A stretch of 8,927 nt of DNA from NCBI GenBank assembly GCA_903893335.1, contig CAITLX010000764.1, positions 1 to 8,927 on the forward strand, written 5' to 3'. Positions within the stretch are counted from its first letter, which is position 1. Every line of letters begins with the position of its first letter. Position numbers and translations under genes: made by a program. Origin of the DNA: an uncultured delta proteobacterium. GTDB taxonomy: Bacteria; Myxococcota_A; Polyangia; Polyangiales; Polyangiaceae. Under the pieces are notes generated by a model. The model did no database searches and was not told where the DNA came from. It was given only the letters and a program-made list of their open reading frames with translations. This document shows, in pieces, positions 1 through 6,123 of this stretch.

Positions 1-2659
1 CGCCGCCCGGGCCCAGGTCGACGAGCCAGTCGGCCGCGCGCATCACCGCGACGTCGTGATCGACGACGACCACGCTCGCGCCGCCGCGCACCAGGCCGTC
101 GAGCGCCCCGAGCACGCGCGCGACGTCGTCGGCGTGCAGCCCCGCGCTCGGCTCGTCGAGGATGAGCAGCGTGCCACGCAGGTCGTCGCCGAGCGCGCGC
201 GCCAGCTTCACGCGCTGCGCCTCGCCCCCCGAGAGCGTGGCGAGCGGTTGCCCGAGCGGCAGGTAGCCGAGCCCGAGCGCGGAGAGCGGCCCGAGCGCGC
301 GCACCAGCGTGGCGTCGGCCGGGAAGTGCTCGAGCACCTCGTCGACGCTGCGCTCGAGCGTCTCGGCGACCGACCACCCCGCGTGGCGCACCGCGAGCAC
401 CTCCTCGCGGAAGCGCCGCCCGCGGCACGACGGGCACACGAGCGAGACGTCGGCGAGAAACTGCATCTCGACCGTCTCGGAGCCCTCGCCGCTGCACGCC
501 TCGCAGCGGCCGCCATCGACGTTGAACGAGAAGTGCGAGGGGCCGAGGCCGCGCGCCTGCGCCTCGGGCTCGGCCGCGAAGCGCGCGCGCAGGCGGTCCC
601 ACGCCTTGGTGTAGGTCGCCGCGTTGCCGCGCGAGGTGCGCCCGAGCGGCGACTGATCGACGAGCACCACGCGGCGCACCGCCTCGATGCCGTCGAGGCG
701 GTCGTGCGCGCCGGGGGCCTCGACGTCGCGCGCCCCGAGCGCGCGAGCGACCGCGCGGTGCAGCACGTCGTCGACGAGCGTGCTCTTGCCCGAGCCGCTC
801 GGGCCCGTGACCACGCACAGCACGCCGAGCGGGATGCGCGCGTCGAGGCCGCGCAGGTTGTGGGCGCGCGCGTTGGTCACCGTGAGCCACGCGGTGGGCG
901 CGCGCCGTGCGCGCTTCTCGAGCGTCTCGCGCCCGAGGGCGCGCCCCGTCGGCAGATCGCGGCGCTTGGCGAGCGCGGCGGGCGTCCCGTCGAACAGCAG
1001 GCGGCCGCCCGCGGGGCCGGAGCCTGGGCCGAGCTCGAGCACGCGGTCGGCCGAGCGCACGACGATCGGGTCGTGGTCGATGACGAGCGTCGCGTTGCCG
1101 CGCGACGCGAGATCGCGCATCGCGGCGGCGAGCTTCGGGACGTCGACCGGGTGCAGCCCCACCGTCGGCTCGTCGAGCACGAACAGCGCGCCGGTCAGCG
1201 AGCTGCCGAGCGCGGCGGTGAGCGATACGCGCTGCGCCTCGCCCCCCGAGAGCGTGCGCGCGGGGCGGTCGAGCGTGAGGTAGCCGAGGCCGACGCGCAC
1301 GAGGTAGCCGAGGCGCGCCTCGAGCTCGCGCCGCACCAGCTCGCCCTGCGCGGTGGTCGCCTTCAGCGCGGCGAGCTTCGCGGCTGCGTCGTCGAGCTCG
1401 AGCGCGTGCCACGCGCCGAGGTCGAGGCCGCCGACGCGGTAGGCCAGCGAGCGCTCGGAGAGGCGGCGCCCCTGGCAGCTCGCGCAGCGGTCGTACGAGC
1501 GGTAGCGCGCGAGCAGCACGCGCACGTGCATCTTGTAGGTGCGCCCCTCGAGCCACGAGAACCACTTGCGCACGCCGGGGTACTTGCCCCCCGTCCACGA
1601 GCCCTCCCCCTCGATGACGTGGCGCCGCTGCTGCGCGGTCAGGTCGCCCCACGGCACGTCGAGCGGGATGCGCTGCTTCTTCGCGTACCGGACGAGCGTC
1701 GCGCGCTCGGTCTCGCTCGATTTGCCGGCCCAGCAGCGGATGGCGCCGTCGGCGATGGAGAGCCGCTCGTCGGGCACGACCTTCGCCCAGTCGATGCCGA
1801 TGGTGCGCCCGAAGCCGCGGCACGCCGCGCACGCGCCGACCGGCGACTGGTACGAGAAGAGCCCCGCGCGCGCCGGCTCGAACGCCTTGGCGCAGCTGGG
1901 GCACACGAGCCCCGCGCGCACCTCGGTCACGCCCACGTCATCGACGAGGTGCGCGGCGCCCGAGCCGCGCGCCCAGGCCTGCTCGATGGCCGAGGCGAGC
2001 CGGCGCGCGTCGACGCCCGGCGTCTTGACGCGATCGACGACGACGTCGACGCCCTGCGTGGTCTCGCTCGGCCGCACGCTGTCGAGGTCCTTGACCTCGC
2101 CGCGCACGAGCAGCCGCCGGTAGCCGTCGGCGAGCAGCCGCTCGCGCAGCTCGAGGAAGTCGGCCGTGCCCGAGACGCGCACGGGGTAGGTCACGATGGC
2201 GCGCTCGCCGCGCAGCGAGCCGCGCGCGCGCTCGGCGGCGGCGCGCGCGTCGGTGTGCACGGCGGTGACGCCGCACGCGTCGCACACCGGCAGCGCCTCG
2301 CGCGCGAAGAGCGCGGAGAGGTAGGCCTCGACGTCGGCCATGGTCGCGACGGTCGAGCGCGAGCTCTTCACGGGCGCGCGTCGGTCGACCGCCACTGCGG
2401 CCGCGACGGGGTCGAGCGCGTCCATCGGCGGCCGCTCGAGCCGCTCGAGGAACTGCCGCGCGTAGGGGCTGAAGCTCTCGACGAAGCGCCGCTGCCCCTC
2501 GGCGTACAGCGTGTCGACCGCGAGGCTCGATTTGCCCGAGCCCGAGGGGCCCGTGACGCACACGAGCTCCCCCTCGACGAGATCGAGGGAGATGCCCTTG
2601 AGGTTGTGCGTGCGAGCGCCGACGAGGTGGGTGTTGCGCATGCGCGAGGGCCAGGGCAT
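1..2659 (-). CDS. uvrA: UvrA-like excinuclease ABC subunit A (C-terminal end cut by window edge), divergent type
   Basis: UvrA is the DNA-damage-sensing ATPase of nucleotide excision repair; it normally loads UvrB at lesions. The frame is open for 886 residues from ATG 2659 and runs off the left edge just after VDLGPGG, so roughly 40 residues are missing by comparison with E. coli UvrA (about 940). Visible motifs: Walker A GPSGSGKSS (37-45) and GPSGSGKST (619-627); ABC signatures LSGGEAQR (470-477, 809-816); Walker B VLDEP (494-498) and ILDEP (833-837); zinc-finger cysteines 253/256/277/280 and 719/722/742/745; a further CxxC pair at 392/395. Oddities: both H-loops read D-H-D (528-530, 867-869) rather than the usual EHD/EHN; the KGEH motif of the UvrB-binding domain is not seen; the insertion-domain end is unusual (Y375-Y386). 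No Shine-Dalgarno is evident. GTG 2686 and ATG 2641 are alternative in-frame starts. It lies 36 bases behind the GAF-like gene. Family assignment is very secure; UvrA versus divergent paralogue is open. Confidence 0.95.
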   Translation of the reverse strand, partial: MPWPSRMRNTHLVGARTHNLKGISLDLVEGELVCVTGPSGSGKSSLAVDTLYAEGQRRFVESFSPYARQFLERLERPPMDALDPVAAAVAVDRRAPVKSSRSTVATMADVEAYLSALFAREALPVCDACGVTAVHTDARAAAERARGSLRGERAIVTYPVRVSGTADFLELRERLLADGYRRLLVRGEVKDLDSVRPSETTQGVDVVVDRVKTPGVDARRLASAIEQAWARGSGAAHLVDDVGVTEVRAGLVCPSCAKAFEPARAGLFSYQSPVGACAACRGFGRTIGIDWAKVVPDERLSIADGAIRCWAGKSSETERATLVRYAKKQRIPLDVPWGDLTAQQRRHVIEGEGSWTGGKYPGVRKWFSWLEGRTYKMHVRVLLARYRSYDRCASCQGRRLSERSLAYRVGGLDLGAWHALELDDAAAKLAALKATTAQGELVRRELEARLGYLVRVGLGYLTLDRPARTLSGGEAQRVSLTAALGSSLTGALFVLDEPTVGLHPVDVPKLAAAMRDLASRGNATLVIDHDPIVVRSADRVLELGPGSGPAGGRLLFDGTPAALAKRRDLPTGRALGRETLEKRARRAPTAWLTVTNARAHNLRGLDARIPLGVLCVVTGPSGSGKSTLVDDVLHRAVARALGARDVEAPGAHDRLDGIEAVRRVVLVDQSPLGRTSRGNAATYTKAWDRLRARFAAEPEAQARGLGPSHFSFNVDGGRCEACSGEGSETVEMQFLADVSLVCPSCRGRRFREEVLAVRHAGWSVAETLERSVDEVLEHFPADATLVRALGPLSALGLGYLPLGQPLATLSGGEAQRVKLARALGDDLRGTLLILDEPSAGLHADDVARVLGALDGLVRGGASVVVVDHDVAVMRAADWLVDLGPGG
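210..239. repeat. 30-bp direct repeat, copy A (C-terminal ABC signature of uvrA)
   Basis: Identical to 1227-1256 over all 30 bases. On the coding strand it encodes T-L-S-G-G-E-A-Q-R-V, the signature motif of the second nucleotide-binding domain. The copies are 1017 bases apart, a multiple of three. The identity probably reflects the same protein motif written in a highly biased codon set. Confidence 0.8.
1227..1256. repeat. 30-bp direct repeat, copy B (N-terminal ABC signature of uvrA)
   Basis: Second copy of the exact repeat at 210-239, encoding the signature motif of the first nucleotide-binding domain (residues 469-478). Identity ends on both sides as soon as the protein sequence diverges. 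Confidence 0.8.
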
Positions 2660-2695
2660 TTGGCACGCCCGCCGCGTCGCGGCCACCCGTCGCGG

Positions 2696-3250
2696 TCACA
2701 GCAGCGCGGTCAGCACCTCGGGCGCGCGCGAGCCGAGCGCGCGGCGGTTGGCCCCCTCGATCTGGAGCGCGACGTCGAGCGCGTACTGCTCGAGGTCGTG
2801 GAGCGCGGCGCGGTCGAATCGGGCGGCCGCCACCACGATCGCCCCCGCCCGCCAGATGGGCGTCTGCAGGGGCACGACGAGCGCGCGGCGAGCGCCGCCG
2901 AGCCAGGGCGCGAGGTAGGTCGGCACGTCGGCGATGCACCCGTCTTCGAGCGTGCAGGTCCAGGACGCGAGCCGCATCGCGAGGGGGGAGCCCAGGTCGC
3001 CGACCCGCGCGCTCGGGGCGACCGAGGCCGAAAGCCCGTGGCGGGGCGACGCCGAGAGGTACGCCGCGACGACGCTCCCCTCGCCGATGCGGGCGCGCAC
3101 GGCCCGCACGACCGCGCTGGCCGCGGGGGCGAGCAGGGCCGGGGGGGGGCGGCGGGCGTAGACGCCGCTCGAGCGGCCGTCCTCCGGGGCGAGGCTGGAG
3201 GCACCGTCGAGCACGTTCTGGAGCGGGTACGCGCGTGCAGTGGCCGTCAT
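2696..3250 (-). CDS. Small GAF-like domain protein, function unknown
   Basis: A 184-residue soluble protein with no signal peptide or membrane segment. Residues 1-40 look disordered and Pro/Arg-rich. Residues about 40-165 have a GAF-like pattern: an Ala-rich helix (42-54), strand VVAAYLSAS (60-68), a central stretch with LASWTCT (94-100) and C105, strand ALVVPLQ (123-129), strand GAIVVAAAR (136-144), then a closing helix LHDLEQYALDVALQIE (150-165). GAF domains bind small ligands or mediate dimerisation; no ligand can be assigned and no output domain is present. ATG 3250 is preceded by GAGG five bases upstream. Nearly all third codon positions are G or C, unlike the overlapping frames. A run of nine C on the coding strand (3141-3149) sits at Pro35-Pro37. 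Its TGA stop is in the same frame as uvrA, 36 bases before the uvrA ATG, so cotranscription is likely. The domain call is by pattern only. Confidence 0.72.
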   Translation of the reverse strand: MTATARAYPLQNVLDGASSLAPEDGRSSGVYARRPPPALLAPAASAVVRAVRARIGEGSVVAAYLSASPRHGLSASVAPSARVGDLGSPLAMRLASWTCTLEDGCIADVPTYLAPWLGGARRALVVPLQTPIWRAGAIVVAAARFDRAALHDLEQYALDVALQIEGANRRALGSRAPEVLTALL

Positions 3251-3463
3251 GACCGCCTCGGAACGGTCGTTGGGCGGAGACCTTGAACAAAACGTGGGCG
3301 TCGCTGCCTGCCCCGAGCGAGGGGAGGTGACTTCATGGCCGGGTGGTCGAGAGCCTCGCGTCTACGGTCCTGTGTTGGGCCCCGGGCGACGAGGGCTGCG
3401 CGGGCGGGGGCCCGTGCCAGCGCGCGAGCTTGCCTCGCGCTCGGTGACCCCGGAGGTCTCGAC
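3251..3463. promoter_or_regulatory. Divergent intergenic region between the GAF-like gene and the barrel gene
   Basis: 213 bases separating two divergent starts, so it should hold promoters for both directions. The only AT-rich island is around 3283-3294 (ttgaacaaaacg). I could not match convincing -35/-10 pairs on either strand. It also contains a Shine-Dalgarno plus ATG at 3323-3337 that is in frame with the barrel gene, and a possible 7-bp stem, gggcccc (3377-3383) with ggggccc (3407-3413), which in DNA this GC-rich may be chance. Confidence 0.5.
3452..3457 (+). promoter_or_regulatory. Ribosome binding site GGAGGT deciding the barrel start
   Basis: A perfect anti-16S core, six bases before ATG 3464. 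The encoded protein then begins directly with a classic signal peptide, which supports this start over the in-frame ATG at 3335. Confidence 0.8.
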
Positions 3464-4228
3464 ATGCCCCGTTCGTCTCGCCTGATCGTCTTGCTCGCCG
3501 CGGCCGTCGCGCCGATCGCCCTCCCCGCAGCCTCGGCGCACGCCGAGCCCGCCGCGCCCGCTCCCCCCGCCGCGGCCACCGCGGCCGCGCCCTCCCCCCG
3601 CTTCGCGCTCGAGGCAGGCGGGCTGGTCTCCGGGGGCCTCGACGCCACCGACGCGGCGACGCGTCAGGGGGGCGCGTACGTCGGCGCCGCGTGGTGGATC
3701 AAGCCGCGCCTGCCCCTCGCGCTCCGCTACACGGTCGCCTCGGGCGACGTCACCGAGCGGCTCCCGCTGCCGTCCCCCGCAGGCGGGTCGCCCACGCTCG
3801 ACCGGAGCAGCCGCCAGACGCGCCAGTCGTTCGACCTGTCGATCGCGTGGCGCTTCGACCTCAACGAGGGGCGCGACGTGTTCTACCTCGCCCCGACGGT
3901 CGGCCCGCGCGCGACCTGGCTCACCGACGACGCGTCACCCGTCTGGGCGCTCGAGGGGCAGGCGCTGCTGCGCCTCGGTGTCGGCGCGGCGCGTGCGTGG
4001 GACGTCCACTCCTTCGTCGGCTACGGCCGGGCGCTCGCGCACACGTCGTCGGCTGCCTCGGTGTACGGCGCGCTCGTCGCCGAGACGCGCTTCGGCGCCA
4101 CCGCGTCCGTCTGGGCCGCGCCTGCCCTCGCGCTCACCCTCGGCTACGAGGGGGACGTCGCCACGCTCGACCACCAGAGCCTCACCTACCACCAGCTCCT
4201 CGTGGGGCTGTCGCGCTCGTTCGACTGA
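3464..4228 (+). CDS. Predicted outer-membrane beta-barrel protein
   Basis: A 254-residue exported protein. Residues 1-27 form a Sec signal peptide: positive R3/R6, hydrophobic core from L7 to L20, and cleavage predicted after AHA (25-27). An Ala/Pro-rich linker (28-45) follows. From 46 on there are about ten amphipathic, aromatic-rich strands, for example RFALEAGGLVSG (46-57), AYVGAAWWI (71-79), LPLALRYTVAS (83-93), FDLSIAWRF (123-131), VFYLAPTVGPRATW (139-152), VYGALVAETRF (200-210), LALTLGYEG (222-230) and HQLLVGLSRSF (243-253). It ends in Phe-Asp, close to the terminal aromatic recognised by the BAM machinery. There is no cysteine. This fits an 8- to 10-strand outer-membrane barrel; the cargo or role is unknown. 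The lipoprotein gene begins 13 bases after its stop, so the two are probably one transcript. It could instead be a non-porin barrel of the OmpW/OmpA-like size class; I recognise no specific family. Confidence 0.8.
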   Translation: MPRSSRLIVLLAAAVAPIALPAASAHAEPAAPAPPAAATAAAPSPRFALEAGGLVSGGLDATDAATRQGGAYVGAAWWIKPRLPLALRYTVASGDVTERLPLPSPAGGSPTLDRSSRQTRQSFDLSIAWRFDLNEGRDVFYLAPTVGPRATWLTDDASPVWALEGQALLRLGVGAARAWDVHSFVGYGRALAHTSSAASVYGALVAETRFGATASVWAAPALALTLGYEGDVATLDHQSLTYHQLLVGLSRSFD

Positions 4229-4241
4229 GGAGACCCCACCC

Positions 4242-6071
4242 ATGCCCCGTATGCTCCGTTCGCCGCGCTCGTTCGCCACCCTCGCCATCCTCGGCGCGCT
4301 CGGTCTCTCCGCCGCCGGGTGCGCGAAGAAGCTCGACGCCCCGCAGGCCGTCCTGCTCACCGACACCACGTCCGCCTCCGTCGGCGGCAAGGTCAAGCTC
4401 GACGCGAGCGGATCGACCGACCCCAACGGCCTCGCGCTCGCGTTCTCGTGGCGCCTGACGGCCGTGCCCGCGGGCAGCCGCGCGCAGGTCGGCTCCGCCG
4501 ACAAGATGCGCGCGTGGGTCGATCTCGACGTCCCCGGCGACTACGAGGTCGAGCTCGTCGTGTCCGACGGCGTGCTCTCGAGCGAGCCGGTGCGCGCGGT
4601 CGTCACCGCGACCTCGTGCGGCGCCGGCCTCCCCACGGTCGCGACCGTCGTGGCCGCGCCCGTCACCGCGACGCTCGGCGCGCCCGTCCAGCTCACCGCC
4701 ACCGCCGGCGACGCCGACCTCGAGTCGACGTGCAGCGCGGGCGACGAGCTCACCTGGCACTGGCAGCTCGCCGCCGAGCCCGCCGGGTCCACCGCGCGCC
4801 TCAACGACGGCGCGCTCGACAACCCCTCGTTCACCCCCGACGTGGCGGGCGACTACGTCGTGGCCGTCACGGTCAGCGACCGCGCGGGGCACGTGAGCGC
4901 GCCCGCGTCGTCGACGGTGCACGTCGGCGCCTGCGGCAGCGCCGCTCCCACCGCGGCGCAGCCCACCGCGCAGCCCGCCGCGCCCGCCACCGGCCAGACG
5001 GTGACGCTCTCGTCCGCGCTCGCCGACGCCGACACTGCCGCGCCCTGCTCGAAGGTCGAGGACCTCCTGCCGCACTGGTCGCTCGCTAGCGTGCCCGCAG
5101 GCAGCCACGCCGCGCTCAACGGCGCGACCTTCGCCGCGCCCTCGTTCGTCGCCGACGTCCCCGGCGACTACGTCGTCGAGGTCTACGCGACCGACGCCGA
5201 GGGCCACGCCGGCGCGCATCAGTCGCTCAAGGTCACCGCGTCGGCGTGCGGCACCAACCCTCCCGTCGCCTCGATCAGCGGCGTGGCGACGGGCGTCGGC
5301 GGCGTCGTCGACCTCGCCGCGGTCGTCACCGACGGCGACGCCTCGTGCGGCATCAGCGAGACGTTCGCGTACGCGTGGTCGTTCCGGTCGCTTCCCGCAG
5401 GCAGCCACGCGAAGCTCAACGACGCGACGCTCGTCGCGCCGAGCTTCGTGCCGGATGCCGCGGGCACGTACACGGTCGCGCTCGTGGTGACCGACAGCCT
5501 CGGCGACGCCAGCGCCGTCGCGACCACCGACGTCGTCGTGGACGCCACGCCCGCCTGCGGCGCCTCCACGCCGGTCGCGCGCGTCGGGCTCGCGCAGCCG
5601 GCGCTCTGTTTGAACAACACCAACTTCGGCGGCACGGGCACGTTCAACGCGTGCACGGTGACGCTCGGCGGATCGTCCCCGACCTACACGGTCGCGGCGA
5701 AGCCCTCGAGCTGCACGGGCAACTGCAACCAGAACGCCGAGTACCTCGACATGCAGCTCGACGCGTCCGCGAGCACCGACGCGGACAACGCCTCGCCCTG
5801 CTCGGCGGGGCAGGCGCTGACCTACTCGTGGGACATCGTGGCCGAGCCCGCCGGCGGGCAGGCCACTTTCGGCGTGACCGGTGGCAACAACACCACGACG
5901 ATCGCGACGCACAGCACGCTGGTCAACCCCACGCTGAGCTTCGTGCGCACCAACCAGGGCAACAACCTGAGCACGCCCGTGGCGGGCGCCTACAAGCTCA
6001 GCCTCACCACGTCGGACGGCACGCACACGAGCGCGCCGGTCGTCGTGCAGATCAACGTCACGCTCCCCTGA
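4242..6071 (+). CDS. Lipoprotein with five tandem PKD-like domains
   Basis: A 609-residue predicted lipoprotein. The signal runs from residue 1 to 26 with a hydrophobic core TLAILGALGLSAAG and lipidated C27; the lipobox is acceptable but has Ala at -3. GAGGAG overlapping the barrel stop lies nine bases before ATG 4242. Five immunoglobulin-like PKD-type domains follow, at about 28-125, 126-230, 231-335, 336-438 and 439-609. Each has a conserved Trp strand (FSWRL, WHWQL, PHWSL, YAWSF, YSWDI), a PAGS/PAGG turn (P76, P180, P285, P385, P536) and a GDYVV-type strand ending in V.D. The classic WDFGDG signature is absent; the pattern is closer to the K319L-like PKD type, from memory. Cysteines recur as pairs 126/164, 231/269 and 336/369, with 439/520 in domain 5. 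Domain 5 carries an Asn/Thr-rich insertion with four more cysteines (456, 471, 491, 495). PKD domains usually mediate extracellular binding or act as rigid spacers. The partner is unknown; the adjacent barrel is a candidate. Confidence 0.88.
   Translation: MPRMLRSPRSFATLAILGALGLSAAGCAKKLDAPQAVLLTDTTSASVGGKVKLDASGSTDPNGLALAFSWRLTAVPAGSRAQVGSADKMRAWVDLDVPGDYEVELVVSDGVLSSEPVRAVVTATSCGAGLPTVATVVAAPVTATLGAPVQLTATAGDADLESTCSAGDELTWHWQLAAEPAGSTARLNDGALDNPSFTPDVAGDYVVAVTVSDRAGHVSAPASSTVHVGACGSAAPTAAQPTAQPAAPATGQTVTLSSALADADTAAPCSKVEDLLPHWSLASVPAGSHAALNGATFAAPSFVADVPGDYVVEVYATDAEGHAGAHQSLKVTASACGTNPPVASISGVATGVGGVVDLAAVVTDGDASCGISETFAYAWSFRSLPAGSHAKLNDATLVAPSFVPDAAGTYTVALVVTDSLGDASAVATTDVVVDATPACGASTPVARVGLAQPALCLNNTNFGGTGTFNACTVTLGGSSPTYTVAAKPSSCTGNCNQNAEYLDMQLDASASTDADNASPCSAGQALTYSWDIVAEPAGGQATFGVTGGNNTTTIATHSTLVNPTLSFVRTNQGNNLSTPVAGAYKLSLTTSDGTHTSAPVVVQINVTLP
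4617..5555 (+). repeat. Three near-periodic coding repeats (PKD-like domains 2-4)
   Basis: Units at 4617-4931, 4932-5246 and 5247-5555 (315, 315 and 309 bases), each starting at the Cys of an x-C-G motif. The protein pattern is well kept (Trp strand, PAGS, PSF.PD, GDYVV) but DNA identity is only patchy, for example a 17-base match at 5094-5110 and 5394-5410. This indicates old duplications rather than a recent expansion. Confidence 0.75.
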
Positions 6072-6085
6072 CGCGGTCGCCTGCC

Positions 6086-6113
6086 TGCGGGCTCGCCTTC
6101 GGGCGGGCCCGCG
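6086..6113. terminator. Hairpin with TTCG loop in the convergent gap (likely shared terminator)
   Basis: The 52-base gap between the lipoprotein stop and the livF stop contains a 12-bp stem: arms 6086-6097 and 6102-6113, loop ttcg at 6098-6101 closed by a C-G pair. On the plus strand every position pairs, with two G-U wobbles (6093/6106 and 6086/6113). On the minus strand these become A-C mismatches, so it should fold better for the barrel/lipoprotein transcript. There is no downstream T-run, so a strict intrinsic-terminator call is not met. Confidence 0.65.
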
Positions 6114-6123
6114 CGCTCGCGCG

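Noticed and set aside
56..3286. Very long plus-strand open frame (about 1076 codons) opposite uvrA and the GAF-like gene
   Set aside because: It is Arg/Ala/Glu/His-rich low-complexity sequence with no recognisable domain. It mirrors genes with clear motifs on the other strand, and such antisense frames are expected at this GC content.
1938..3290. Minus-strand open frame of about 450 codons in another frame
   Set aside because: Arg/Pro-rich translation overlapping both the uvrA N-terminus, with its perfect Walker A, and the GAF-like gene in their true frame. It is a frame shadow.
3377..3413. Seven-base inverted repeat (gggcccc/ggggccc) in the barrel leader as a riboswitch or attenuator
   Set aside because: The 23-base loop, short GC-only arms and lack of any recognised fold make it indistinguishable from chance in this DNA.
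3978..4241. In-frame upstream extension of the lipoprotein from 3978
   Set aside because: It would overlap the barrel gene and bury the lipoprotein signal; ATG 4242 has a Shine-Dalgarno and begins the signal peptide.
4182..6026. Long minus-strand open frame (about 614 codons) antisense to the lipoprotein gene
   Set aside because: Arg/Gly/Val-rich without motifs. The plus strand has a signal peptide, ribosome site and five consistent domains.
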